This document shows, one piece after another, positions 47,564 through 59,936 of a stretch of 64,000 nucleotides of DNA (positions are counted from its first letter, which is position 1; every line of letters starts with the position of its first letter). This DNA is from Erigeron canadensis. Its lineage: Eukaryota > Streptophyta > Magnoliopsida > Asterales > Asteraceae. The notes under the pieces are model-generated. The model did no database searches and was not told the origin of the DNA. It was given only the letters and a program-made list of their open reading frames with translations. The translations under genes and the position numbers were made by a program. The DNA lies in the NCBI RefSeq assembly GCF_010389155.1, contig NC_057764.1:3224001-3288000 (forward strand), given 5' to 3'.

Positions 47564-50500
47564 ATGGGAGGAGTGCCATCAACGCCGCGGTGGGGCGGTG
47601 GAGGAGGCGGAGGGGAAGAAGAGACGGCGGAGTATTTAATAGGAACATTTGTAGGTGAAAAAAGTTTTCCAGTAAAATCTGAATACTGGAATAAATTAGT
47701 TGAACTTAGCCCCTTTGATCACCATTGGCCTTCTGATCGTGTTCAACAAGCTTGTCTCGCTTTCGGTTAGTTTCTTTCTTCTTTTCTTTAATGATGATTT
47801 TCTAGTATTATATTTATGTAATGTATATCTACTTCTTTGTTTAGTGGTTGATTGTTATTATAGGATTATATTAATATCTATCTATTAATCTATATATATA
47901 TATACACACACACACGAGAGCAAGTACGCGGTAAAATGATGAGGGTGATAGGTCATATGAGGTTATATGTCATAGAGTGTCATAGTCAAATGCCTTAGCC
48001 GTATGGGCTCCGTCCTCGGATTTAAAAATTCGCCGAAAGTATATCGAATGACATCTCTAATGAAAGAGCATGGAATTTTAAGAACACCCATATAATTTTT
48101 ATAATTTATTGATTTACGGTTTGTGAGATAAAAGATTTTGAATGAATTGGAGGATTAAATGATTTATGGAGGAGAGAGAAAGTTGCATGCATTGATGTAT
48201 GGTATATCATGCATTATCATGTGTACATTGTTGAAATTGAATGTTGAAAGTTGAAAAGTGGATTTGCTTTATAATATAGTATAGAAGTATAGATATAGAT
48301 ATACAGATTCAGATACGCCGGCTATGCAATACCGCGTTTTACGATAGGTTTTGAGTGATGTTTGGATTCTTAATTTGTTAAGATTGGAGTTAGGTTAGGT
48401 TTATGCTCATAGATAGATATAGATATATACTTACATACATGTATAAGACTCTATTCTGAATTGTTGGTATTATTTTTCGATTAGGAACAGAAATAAGGAC
48501 ATTGCATCACAAATACCTGCATTATGTCTTTAATCGGACACAACCTTTTGGTTGATAAATCGCCTCTTTGCCACTATGAATAAGGCCATTTGCATGATGT
48601 ATACTCGAATTGAGTCATTCATCCAACATTCGCGTGAAGTGATTTGAATCATCTCGGGAATGGTGCTTGAGTAGAAATCCTTGTTATATTCTCGTTTTAT
48701 CCAACTGTTATTTTAATATCTCTCATGAAGAACAATTTCTTAAAGCTATTCGTAACACAGCTTAATAGGAACATTTGTAGGTGAAACTATTTAAGCTGCA
48801 TCTTATTTCATACCTAGATGTATTTGTTGGTCATCGATTTGTTCCATTGTACAGCAAGAAACAATTCATCTACAAGACACCTTGCCAAGATCTTAATCCA
48901 CTTAACATGGTGTTTGCAAGAGTTACTTTCTACTCCCAATGCTCCATCTGCAGCTTCAATGAAGGCTGTTAATGCATCGTACATATCATCTGTATTTCTA
49001 AAGTATTCAATTGAAAATTTGAAAAGCGAGAACCTTGAAGATTTGTATTTGTCTCTAGATGAAAATGAAACACTGCCAGACAACATCCAAAAAGGTAATT
49101 GGTATAACATTTTAATATACTGTTTTGATTTATATTATATTTTTTCTGTTTGCTTTCTGTGATTCCTGTTAATTTTATGATAATTAAGATGGCATATTAT
49201 TTTCTCTTACCACAGGTGAGAGTGTTATAAATATGGTTGTGCATGCTGTGCTTAGCTATATTGTCAGTGTGGATATAAGGTACGCCTTAGGTTATTTTTA
49301 TGACATTCATGTATTAGTATTAGGATTTATCATCTTTGTTGTCTAATATACTTTTCTTTATGGAAGTCCCAACACGTATCTCCTACATCTTGAACTGCTG
49401 AACTTCATGCTCATTGCTATGTCTACCCAGCTGCTTTCTGGGCCATCACCTGGACCAAATGATGTTCACCCGTTCATTGATGCAGCAATGAGTGAGGTAA
49501 CCCTTTATCTGACTCTACAATAGTAGACATTTGTTGAATTAAACGAGTCATAATTCATTTATTGAAATCCAATACAAAATTGAATGAAACTTTAATTTTG
49601 AAGAGATATTGTTCTGTTTGCAGGAGAGTTCTTTGGTAGGTTTGGTTGTTCATAAACTACTTCTAAATTACATTTCACGTCCGAAGTCCAAAAGTAGTGC
49701 ATCTTATACCTTACTTTCTGAAGAAAATCAGCTTGGAGTGCTGAAAAGAGTTGGTTCTGTTGCTGGTATATTTTCTTGTATATTTTTAAAAAGCTGTACG
49801 CCCTTACGTATGCAAGTGTTCAAATTATTGGATTTACTCATATTAATTACTTTAATTAGCTAAATTAAGTGACAACTGTTAGCCGAATCCAACCAAATTA
49901 TAAAGAAATTAGGTCACTATTCCTCTATGTTTTTACATTGTGGGACTGACAGTTCATAATAAATAAATGCTATCCTTAAAAGGTGTATCTTACTGTCATA
50001 TATTAAGTATGTACTCTAACAGTAGAGATCAATTCTTAACAGAATCCTAAAAATACTTTCTTCAAGTGGTATGAGTCCTACTACTAAGGATAAGGAGTGA
50101 TAAATGGAATTCGTTAGACTAATTCTGCAAATTAGGCTTCGTGCTTTGCCAGGAATGATAGTGTATTCAAGAATGAAAGATAACTTGAATACCACTTCAG
50201 CATGTTATGGTAATAGTGGTAATGGGGACCTTAGTAAAAATCTTAAATGTTGTAAAGTGATTTTTTTTTATTGTGATAGTGATATTTCGATATGTGATAT
50301 TACGGATGGGAACACTAGTATTTTACCCAGTCTGTTGAAACGATCCTCCCTCGTTGACCCCACAATATATCTGACATAGTGTCACGGGCATCAACGCTTC
50401 CCATCACATCAGCGGTTTATCATTTCTACAACATTGGTTCTGCCTTTGAGCACTGGTTGTATTATGTAGAGTTTTCACATTCTTTAAACATTGGACAAGC

Positions 50501-53500
50501 TTATAATCATTTTCATTTTCACAGCTACTGTTTGAATTGTCAAATTGCTTTCTATTGTTTAACAATGACTCTGGATTATGTATCTAATATAGTTTGCTTT
50601 ATAATTGACTTGCAGCAAATATAGTGCTATATCCACTTAGTTACTTTATCAATTCAAGTGCTGAAGCTTCAAAAATTCAACTGGCTGATAGCAGTATCAA
50701 TATATTACTTATACTTATTCATTATCGTAAGTGTATTCTTGTGGAATCTGTAAAAAACAGCAATGCCAGTGTCACTTCTGAGTTTCTTCTGAAAGACGAA
50801 ACATATTTTGCTGAGAACCCGTATTGCAAAGCCTTGGAAAATGTTAGGGATGTTGAGTGTAAGATCCTTTTATTTTTGAGCCGTTACCCATTTTTTATTT
50901 TTATGTTCTACTGACCTAGTCTGCCATCCCCCTGGCAGTTGACCGTGTAGATATAGAGGGAAATGCACATAGTGGTCCACTTGTTAGATTGTCCTTTGCT
51001 GCTCTCTTTGACACACTTGGCATGTAAGAGCTCAATTTTCTATGATCTAGTATATATATTGTATTTTACATCTGTCATATACTCGTATAATGTATTCCGT
51101 TACTCCAGTATGCATTATATCTTGTAAATAAGAAGTGGCAAGATGCTGTCTAACATGTCAAAGTGAGTTCAGGTTGAAACAATGTAACTTAAAACAATGA
51201 TTTAGTAGTGTGGGTTGCACTGTTCGGATTTGGGAGACCCGAAACCATTTTCTTTTCCTTAGAGAAAAATAAACTCTTTTTCAATTTGAGATAAAGACAA
51301 GTACACAACCAAATCGATCCATTTAGAAGCAAATGAGTGGAAATCAGCTCCACCAATGTAGACTATGTACACGTCTGTTAGTGGTCAATAACTAATGTAA
51401 CATGTCTCCCTTATTGCTGACGAGGCCATAACTATCAAATAAAATAGATATGTAGGCTGAGCTTATTAAGTTCTAATAGTTCATGATGACGGGGGTTAAA
51501 GCAGAAGGTCATGTCCCTTGTTACAAACAAGGATGAAATGGTAAAAGTCCTACAGAACTTTTTTCCCCTTGCATTATGTGGATACTGTGCTAGTCTTATT
51601 TGAATAGGCATGGTGGGAACTAATTCATTAGCACTGGTTAAACATTGAGAATTTACCATATTTGGTTAACTTCTAGACTATATATACTTGATACCTGATA
51701 CCTGATACCTGATACCTGATACCTGAGCTTATTAAGTTCTAATAGTTCATGATGATGGGGCTTAAGCAGTAGGTCATGTCCCTTGTTACAAACAAGGATG
51801 AAATGGTAAAAATCCAACAGAACTTTTTTCCCCTTGCATTATGTGGATACTATGCTAGTCTTATTTGAATAGGCATGGTGGGAACTAATTCATTAGCACT
51901 TGTTAGACATTGAGAGTTTACCATATTTGGTTAACTTCTAGACTATATATGCTTGATACCTGATGCGGATCTGTTTGACCTGTTTCCTTGATGTACCATT
52001 TGTAACATTTACGGCCAATACATCTCACTCATTTTGCCACATCTGATATAAATTTCTAACCCTCTGCAGGTGCCTGGCTGATGAAACAGCTGTTCTGCTT
52101 CTGTATGCGTTGGTTCTCGGGAATTCAGATTTTCTGGAATATGTTTTAGTGCGCACTGATATAGATACATTGGTATGAAGCAACTCAGTATATACAGTAG
52201 CTCCTTTATTTGTTTATTTTCTTTAAAGCATTTCTCTTCAATCTTGCAAACGAAGTATATAATATGTATAGTTTTCTATTTCATTTTCATGCCATAGTAT
52301 CTTATCTAATATCCTTTTCATGCTGAAATGGCCAGTTGATGCCGTTACTGGAGACACTATACGATGCTTCAAGAAGAACATCAAATCAAATCTATATGGT
52401 GCTGATAATTCTGCTTATACTTAGTCAAGACGCTTCTTTTAATGCTAGCATACACAAACTGGTAACTTAATCTGCACCAACCATATAATATAAGTTTATT
52501 TCTACTTTAGTCGTTTAATCCTGTTACTTGAAATAATTGTTCTGATGTACCAACAATTTGTTAGATTTTGCCTTCTGTTCCATGGTATCAAGAACGCCTT
52601 CTTCATCAAACATCTCTTGGTTCTCTCATGGTCATCATTCTTATTAGGACAGTGAAGTATAACATGTCTAAGATGCGTGTAAGAATATATGATCTAAGTT
52701 TTACTGTGAAGTATTATTCTGTACATAGATTATAGTAAATCAGGAATCTGAAACATTTACTTTTTCACATGTTGCTCTGGAACAGGATGTTTATCTTCAC
52801 ACTAATTGCCTTGCAGCTTTGGCTAACATGGCACCTCATGTACATAGACTTAGTTCATATGCAGCACAACGGCTGGTTAGCCTTTTTGATATGTTGGCAC
52901 GCAAGTACGCGTTTTCCCAATTTGTGTATTTTTGTAAGTGCCTTAGCCTTAATTTCTACTGCATTCTCATCATTGTTCTTTGATGGAAATAATATCCAGA
53001 TATGCGAAACTAGCAGAGCTAAAGAATGACAAAATGCATTCGAGTGATGGAGAGCTCAAGGATGATGATAAAGTTCCTGAAGATACGGTAGTGAATCAGA
53101 CCTTATTACCACTTGCTGACCTAAAGTAGGCTAGTTTTATAATGAAATCTAATAAGTTATAATATATGCTTCAGTCCGCAGAATTGCATATATTTACCGA
53201 CTTCTTGAGGATCGTATTGGAAATTCTCAATGGAATCCTGACTTACGCACTGCCAAGGAACCCAGAGGTAATTCTTCAGAGGTGGTGAAAACATGTGTGG
53301 TTTGAATTGTGTTATGTTTTGTTACCGATTAAAATCCGGTTAAGGAAGGGTTGGGTTGTTCCTTAAACACTTTTTATGTCCATCTCTCAAGTTTACATTT
53401 TAATAAATAATAATTGAGTTGATTACATTGACAGAGAGTCAGAAACAACATCATTAAAATAATAGTCTAAATCTTTGAATAAAAATGATTTATAAGGTTT

Positions 53501-55747
53501 TATCCTTTAAAAATGGACTTTGGGCAGCACTGAAACCGTTTGCCCAATTCCTCTTATAGCTAACGTGTTGATAGTCCCATTAGTTCTTTTTAAGTTAAAA
53601 TACAACCAAAGCACTCATCAATAAATTGGTTGATTGTGCCCGCTTTATTGGTGTTCAAAATTGCTTAGTTTTTTTTTGGACATCTAATGCCATTTTTACA
53701 TTGTGAATGTTGCAGGTGATTTACGCAATTATGCACAGGCAGGAGGTTTTTCAACCATTTAGGAACCATCCACGCTTCAATGAGTTGCTAGAGAATATTT
53801 TTTCTGTATGTATCAGAAATCAATATGCTTAGTCCTTGATATATTTGAAGTAATGTATCATGCTGTTTTGTGACTTGTGAGCATGATGATGGAGTTGGTT
53901 GATTGCTGTAGGTTTTGGACTTCTTCAATAGCCGTATGGATGCACAAAAACTGGATGGTGAATGGTCAGTTGAGAAAGTGCTTCAAGTTATTAACATTAA
54001 TTGCAGATTTTGGCGAGGAGATGGTATGAAGGTAATCTCATTTATTTCTCACTTTTCCCAGATAATCAAAGTGAACAACATTCTGTAAATGAGTAGATGT
54101 TATGATAAGATGGCAAACAACATCCTAAATCATTAGTTATCAAAAAGTGTGTTGATTTTTTGAACAGCATTAAGTATTTTAAAAAAGGGTAAATGGGTGG
54201 GAACCCTCTGGTCGCATGTATCGTTTTGATACTTAGAGCGCATACCGCATAGAACTAGCCTTCATTTGTGGGCCCATATGGTCACATGATGGCGGTACCA
54301 CGGGGATTTCATCCCATTGGTATTATACATGTATTTTAACACTAATTATCTATATATTTTCCAAGTCTTTGGACATAAAGTGTTTGGAACCTGACGCAAC
54401 ACGACCAATGTTGACGCAAACAAAAGATTACTTGTTAACTGACCACGCAATTTCCACCTATACTTTTTTGGATCCAATTTTGAGATTTTGAATGAATACA
54501 ACTTCTCACCATTATATGGCTTGGATGTAGTAACTAACATGTACTTAATTCACAACAATGGAAAAATCGTGTAATATATTATAATGGTTGGACATGTTAT
54601 TTCCTTAGGAATTTTTTCCTGCACAGCTTTAGCTTTTCCTAGTTCAAGAAAATATTGATGTCTAATGAAGTTAGTCATAATTGTAATGATAACTCTGTTA
54701 CTCATTACCTCTTTTTCGATTTAGATGTTCACCCAACTGCGGTTCACATACGAGCAAGAAAGCCATCCTGAAGAGTTTTTCATTCCATATGTGTGGCAGT
54801 TAGTAATCTCTCGCAGGTATATGCTCTCTCTCTTTTTATCTTTCATTCCCCATGGAAAATTAAAAAAATTCACAAAACAATAGATTCAAAATTTCACATG
54901 GTGATAGTTTGCAAAAAGACGACGGTGCCCGTATCTTCTTAACTTGCTTTAAAGCTTAAACACTCGTTCTTTAGAAAAAGGCGCTTGTGTATTTGCACTT
55001 GCGTCATACTTTTTCGTGAATGTGTTGTCCTATGATTCCTAAATAAGTAAATATAGGTACACTCATTCTTTAGAAAAAGGCGATTGTGTATTTGCACTTG
55101 CGTCATACTTTTTCGTGAATGTGTTGTCCTATAATTCCTAAATATTGTTGCAAATGTCACTTATATGGATTATGTGAAATCAAAACGTGTAGCCTTAACG
55201 GAAACCTGTTGAAATTCGGCCAAAGTGTATTATGTATGCATAGAACACCATAAAACATAACAGATGTACTAATTTTATAATATTAATATTTATTGATAAA
55301 GCTAGTCAGATCAGCGTGGACCTACCTGACCTGAATATGTCACATATCTTGCCCTGAACCAGTTTGACCTTTTACCAACCCACCCGTTTTGTCACTCTTG
55401 TCTCTTTAACCAGTATATATATGCAAGTATTTCTTGTCAGTTAAAGTCCTTGGTTTAGCATCTCAAATTGATACGTCCATTTATTTTTTGACATCCACAA
55501 TCTCTTTTTGTTATGCAGTGGTTTCGGTTTCGATCCCAGTAGCATAAACCTGTTCCCAGTCGAGCTTCCTGTCGAGGTTCATATTTATTTAAAAATTTTT
55601 AAATAATTTTATCCTTCATATTTTTTGAAATGATGTAGGCTTTATTGGCTACTTGTCTGAATGCAGATTAGCTATGGTGTTGGGGAGACCGATACAGACC
55701 AAAAGATACAGTTAAACACGACGGAGGCTGTGGAATCATCTGTCTAA
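47564..55747 (+). CDS. DYM: Dymeclin (DYM) family protein, 18 exons, 729 aa
   Basis: Exons: 47564-47765, 48855-49094, 49216-49279, 49367-49496, 49624-49765, 50616-50858, 50939-51023, 52070-52172, 52336-52461, 52565-52678, 52786-52904, 53000-53087, 53175-53267, 53716-53805, 53912-54031, 54725-54816, 55519-55576 and 55667-55747. All phases agree, giving 2190 bp. The product starts MGGVPSTP, the potentially N-myristoylated start known for dymeclins (Gly at position 2), followed by a Gly-rich insert and [14 protein letters not shown]. Further conserved blocks are [86 protein letters not shown] and [20 protein letters not shown]. In animals dymeclin is a Golgi-associated peripheral protein needed for Golgi organisation; the plant role is inferred from homology. 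The ~9-residue Gly run differs from what I remember of other plants. Confidence 0.95.
47895..48020. repeat. Remnant of the (TA)n-associated MITE family in dymeclin intron 1
   Basis: After TATATATATATACACACACA, the segment GAGGGTGATAGGTCATA and GCCTTAGCCGTATGGGCTCC parallel the interior of 25554-26117. Both termini are lost or eroded. Confidence 0.5.
48762..48786 (+). repeat. DYM: 25-bp copy of dymeclin exon 1 near the end of intron 1
   Basis: Bases 48762-48786 are identical to exon 1 bases 47636-47660, the codons around LIGTFVGE. The copy sits about 70 bases before exon 2. It is too short to be an exon by itself and may mark an old internal duplication. Confidence 0.8.
51459..51964. repeat. 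Tandem duplication (~240 bp) in dymeclin intron 7
   Basis: GAGCTTATTAAGTTCTAATA through AACTTCTAGACTATATATnC occurs at 51459-51696 and 51725-51964 with few differences. A (GATACCT)n minisatellite joins the two units. Confidence 0.9.
54957..55147. repeat. Tandem duplication (~85 bp) in dymeclin intron 16
   Basis: Two units share TTCTTTAGAAAAAGGCG, GTGTATTTGCACTTGCGTCA and GTGAATGTGTTGTCCTAT, about 105 bases apart. Confidence 0.85.
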
Positions 55748-56289
55748 CGGGCACAATCATTTTATGTACATACATATAAGAAAAGAATAACACTTATAAA
55801 TAAGTAAACGTATATCTCATATTTTCTAACACAAGTTTTGATATGGTAGGTGTAACTCTTTTAGCGATCAATTGATGTAGTGACATTAAAAAGCTGTTTG
55901 CTTATAGTTTTTGTTGGTTAGAAAATATGTTGGTTTGTATTGTCGATGTATATTTGGAAAAGGTTCTTATTGTCGATCTTTGGTCAAGACTGGCTTCTAA
56001 TGAACCTGAAGTTCACCTTTTATTGTAAAAGAAACAAATTAACTTTTAATGATGACAATAAAGTTGGATAATGACTATCAGAATGTCATTAACCACGATT
56101 GTTCAAATATGTTTTCATTGATCCAACATAATAACAAGTAGTCATTCTCAGAAGAATTGATAGCAACCGGTAACTCAAATTGGTTTTCTTTTGACTTATT
56201 GCATCAAACGCCTTCTTAAAAATTTAACATTTTAGAAACATCTTAGATTCTAAACTTATTGCATCATATGTATATGTATTATTCGAACA
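55748..56289. other. Dymeclin 3' flank
   Basis: Includes the 3' UTR; the poly(A) site is not resolved. No further gene seen. Confidence 0.5.
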
Positions 56290-56545
56290 TGGTTTTAATT
56301 AAACTGGTCAAAATAAACTATGACTGAAATTAACACAATGTTTTTTTTATAAACACATTTTGTTAAGTTTTAAATTAAACTGGTCAAAACAAACTGTGAT
56401 TGAAATTAACACAATGTTTTTTTTATAAACACATTTTGTTAAGTTTTAAATCAAAGTGTTTTGGTCAGTTTTTTTGGTTTCACGCGTTATAAAAACACAA
56501 TATGATTTTGAAACTTAACACAACGTATTTTGGACAATTTTAGTT
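56290..56545. repeat. MITE fragment related to 31785-32140
   Basis: ACTGGTCAAAAnAAACTnTGA plus TTAACACAATGTTTTTTTTA occurs twice (near 56305 and 56379), followed by AACTTAACACAACGTATTTT. The palindromic AACACAATG-type words match the MITE at 31.8-32.1 kb. Confidence 0.6.
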
Positions 56546-57316
56546 TTCACGGAAATTTAAATTATTAAATAAATATGTCTCTATTCGAACATACTTTTGT
56601 ATTCAAATTGGTGAAAAAACAATTTTCTGCCATGTATGTTAACAAGCTTCCGCGGGTTCTTTTGTTATGTCTACTAACTGTCCCAGTTAGAACAATCGGG
56701 TCTTGTTTAAAACTTAAAACAATTACACTATCCTAGTTTTAGTAATTGAGTGGGGACCCCAGCTTGTAAAAACCTTGTAATTGCATATTTGCATACGATT
56801 TACTCTTACTTTAGAAGTTGGCACTTCCAGCCCCCCAACTTTATCCATCATAAATCTTTTCTGTGTTTCAGTTCGTGACATAGCATAATACATATAAATC
56901 ATTATTATCATTTTATTCTTGTCATTTTTATTTTATTTTTTTGCAGCTGCTCTGTGTCAATTCCGTTACACTGCATACAGAACTCGTTTTGCAGGTAGTT
57001 AGTTTTTATCTGTTCTTTCTTGTTTCATATTATGTGTGTCTGTTTTCATGAACACCAACTGTTCGATGAAATGCCTGACTCAAAGTTGATTTACAGTACT
57101 TTCTGTAAAAACCCTTTAATAAAACACGAAAGATAAGCCGGTATGGCATTTTATAACTATACATAACATTACTGCGATATCGTCATTCCAAAGTTGAAAA
57201 CGGTAGAAAGAAATACATGTGAATGCTTATTTGTTAGTACTATTTCGTAATCCATGAATATGATAGAATTGTATTTGGTTTTTTATTCTGTCATGTTTTT
57301 TCCGATTATAGGGTAC

Positions 57317-58813
57317 ATGAATATCAGATGGCCTCGTGTATTGACGCCAACATACCTATCTCAGCTCATTCGAAACCAAAAGAGCCCGTTGAAGGCGCTC
57401 AAAATTTTTAATGAAGCAAGGAACAAATATCCGGACTATCGTCACAATGGTCCTGTGTACGCCACCATGATCAAGGTTCTAAGCACGTCAAATCGAATGG
57501 CTGATATGAAACAAGTGATTGATCAGATGAAACATGACTCCTGTGAGTGCCAAGATTCTATCTTTTCACTTTCAATTAAGGCGTATGCAAAAGCTGGAAT
57601 GTTAAATGAAGCCATGTCCCTCTTTAAAAATCTTGATCAGTTTAACTGTGTGAATTGGACAGAATCTTTTAATACTATATTGCGGATAATGGTGGAAGAA
57701 TCTGAACTTGAATCCGCTCATGAACTTTTTTTGGCGAATTTTAGTAGATGGGAGTTGAAATCTCGTACACATTCATTAAGTTGGCTGATTGATGTTCTTT
57801 GTCAGAAGAAACGTTCTGACCTTGCACTAGAAGTATTCCAAGAAATGAATCATCAGTACTGTTATCCGACCCGTGATACTTATCAAATACTAATGAAGGG
57901 TTTATGTGAAGATGGAAGAATTAATGAAGCAATTCATTTGTTATATTCAATGTTTTGGCGAATATCAAGAAAAGGCAGTGGTGAAGATGTATTGGTATAT
58001 AAAATCCTATTAGATACTTTATGTTCATATGGACATGTTGAGGAGGCATCAGATATTCTAAATAAGGTCTTGAGAAAAGGTTTAAAGGCCCCCAAGAAGA
58101 AACGTATGCAGCTTGATTTTAACATGTGTCGAAATGGTAGAGACATAGAAAAAGCTAAGAGTTTAATTGGTGATGCCCTTATTAAAGGTGTTATTCCTAG
58201 TTATGAAAGTTATAATGCAATGGCAATTCAAATTTATGCAGAGGGTGACTTAAGTGGTGCAGAAAGAATAGTTCAAGAAATGCATGATCAAGGGTTTAAA
58301 CCGGGAGTTCTAATATATGAAGCTAAATTGACAGCTTTATGTAAAAAAGGTATGACTGATGAGGCCGAGAAGGTGATTTCAGAAGATATGGTGGAGGCAA
58401 ACCGTGTTCCAACTGTTCATCTGTATAATATCCTAATTAACGGTCTTTGTAATGACGGGAAATCCAAACAGGCTCTCGGGTATCTAAAGAAGATGTCTAA
58501 GCAGTTGGGATGCGTTCCTAATCCGGAGACATATTCCATATTGGTAGACGGTCTTTGTCATGATGAGAGTTATATTGATGCGAGCCAACTTTTAGAGAAA
58601 ATGTTGGTGAACTCATATTGGCCAGAAACGGATACTTTTAGTACAGTTATTCGAGGTCTTTGCGTGATGGGCAGACCATATGAAGCAATTATATGGTTAG
58701 AAGAGATGCTTGGCCAAGAAAAGACACCTGACCTTTCAGCATGGACTTCTCTGGTTGAATCTGTTATCTATGATACGAGTTCTATCGAGGTTTTCTCTGA
58801 ATTATTGGAGTAA
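57317..58813 (+). CDS. EMB3101: P-type pentatricopeptide repeat protein, EMB3101-like (498 aa)
   Basis: The frame is open from 57254, but the homologous start is the Met at 57317 (MNIRWPRVLTPTYLSQLIRN), just after a TATAG acceptor at about 57312. The upstream frame is therefore probably 5' UTR or intron, and an untranslated exon may end near 56996 (TTTTGCAG/GTAGTT). The product is a string of ~35-residue PPR units such as YATMIKVLSTSNRMADMKQV, YQILMKGLCEDGRINEAIHL, YNILINGLCNDGKSKQALGY and YSILVDGLCHDESYIDASQL. No E or DYW extension is present. The GCYP-like CYPTRDTYQILMKG and LLYSMFWRISRKGSGEDVLV segments match what I recall of Arabidopsis At1g05600 (EMB3101), an embryo-essential gene. PPR proteins of this class bind organellar RNA. 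The CDS is intronless, as usual. Residues around 275-290 (APKKKRMQLDFNMC) break the repeat pattern, as in the homologue. Confidence 0.9.
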   Translation: MNIRWPRVLTPTYLSQLIRNQKSPLKALKIFNEARNKYPDYRHNGPVYATMIKVLSTSNRMADMKQVIDQMKHDSCECQDSIFSLSIKAYAKAGMLNEAMSLFKNLDQFNCVNWTESFNTILRIMVEESELESAHELFLANFSRWELKSRTHSLSWLIDVLCQKKRSDLALEVFQEMNHQYCYPTRDTYQILMKGLCEDGRINEAIHLLYSMFWRISRKGSGEDVLVYKILLDTLCSYGHVEEASDILNKVLRKGLKAPKKKRMQLDFNMCRNGRDIEKAKSLIGDALIKGVIPSYESYNAMAIQIYAEGDLSGAERIVQEMHDQGFKPGVLIYEAKLTALCKKGMTDEAEKVISEDMVEANRVPTVHLYNILINGLCNDGKSKQALGYLKKMSKQLGCVPNPETYSILVDGLCHDESYIDASQLLEKMLVNSYWPETDTFSTVIRGLCVMGRPYEAIIWLEEMLGQEKTPDLSAWTSLVESVIYDTSSIEVFSELLE

Positions 58814-59936
58814 AACTGTATGTATTTAAAATCTGTGTTTGTATATCTAATATTCTGAACAATACATGTTCAATGTAAGGTGTAATAAACTCATTGTGAC
58901 TAGTTGTATTCTTAACTTGTATGAGCATACTATCTTCTTACCTCTTATTCCCTGCCACTTATGCTTTCTCTATTTGGCTTCTTTTATCAGATTTGCTTTA
59001 TAAGCCTTAAGTCGAAGCCAAACACACAAATGCGACTTACACTTTGAACTTTATTAACCATCCATATGATCTTACTGTATTTTCCCGCGTATGTTTTGGT
59101 AAAACTCGCTCTTGGTCGCATGTGAAAGAGATAAAACTATATTTAAGTAACCATATGATCTATATATTATCGCTCAGGTTTAAAACAATAGAGTAACTCA
59201 ACTGAGTTAGACCAGAATGTAGGCTGCACATGGAACTTTATACAAAACAATGAAGAAAAACATCCTACAAATGAGTTAATTCCAAGCTCAAACCTTTGTT
59301 TCAGTAGAATGTGATTTGGATCAGAAACTGATTGACTATAGCTGGGTTTGGAGAAAACCAGAACCATGTTCTGCTTTAGACAAACACACACTTGGGCAGA
59401 GATGTTAGAGCAGGGTTTACTGTCCAGAGATCATCGGGTATGATTGTCAATGGGTCTGGTTTAGATTGGATCATTAAATGATCTTATTAAATCCATCATC
59501 CAACTATATAGACATAAATCTACAAACGGAACATACAATACAAATGCCTAGTAACTTATATAAACATGTACTGAAGAAATAAAATAAACCCAGATTAGGG
59601 AAAATTGAGCAGCAGGCAAACAGATGATATTAATGACAAAACCAAGAGCATTGTATGCTTGTGCAAGATAGGAATGAAATTTATACACAACATGGGTTAC
59701 TAATTGATCTGCATGTGTCAATACAATTACAGGATGGAAGAATTTTAATCAACGCACAGTTGTGTATTCAGCCAAGCATAGTCAAGCCTCTTATATGCAT
59801 TCTAAGAAGGTATATATTTGTACAATGCAGCCACAATCATCATTTACGTGCCATATCAAAAGTATTTGCCGAGAGTTAGTACTAACTGCTAATGGAAAAC
59901 GAGAATATACGAGAACACAATCAAACTAAATCTTTC
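58814..59936. other. Convergent intergenic region
   Basis: It lies between the PPR gene (plus) and the next gene (minus) and should hold both 3' UTRs. AATACATG/TGTAATAAAC near 58860-58890 could contain the PPR poly(A) signal. ORFs at 59167-59391 and 59655-59879 resemble nothing I know. Confidence 0.4.

Noticed and set aside
57254..57316. N-terminal extension MNMIELYLVFYSVMFF of the PPR protein as a signal or transit peptide
   Set aside because: The remembered homologue starts at MxxRWPR, and a TATAG splice acceptor lies immediately before that Met, so the upstream part is probably intron or 5' UTR.
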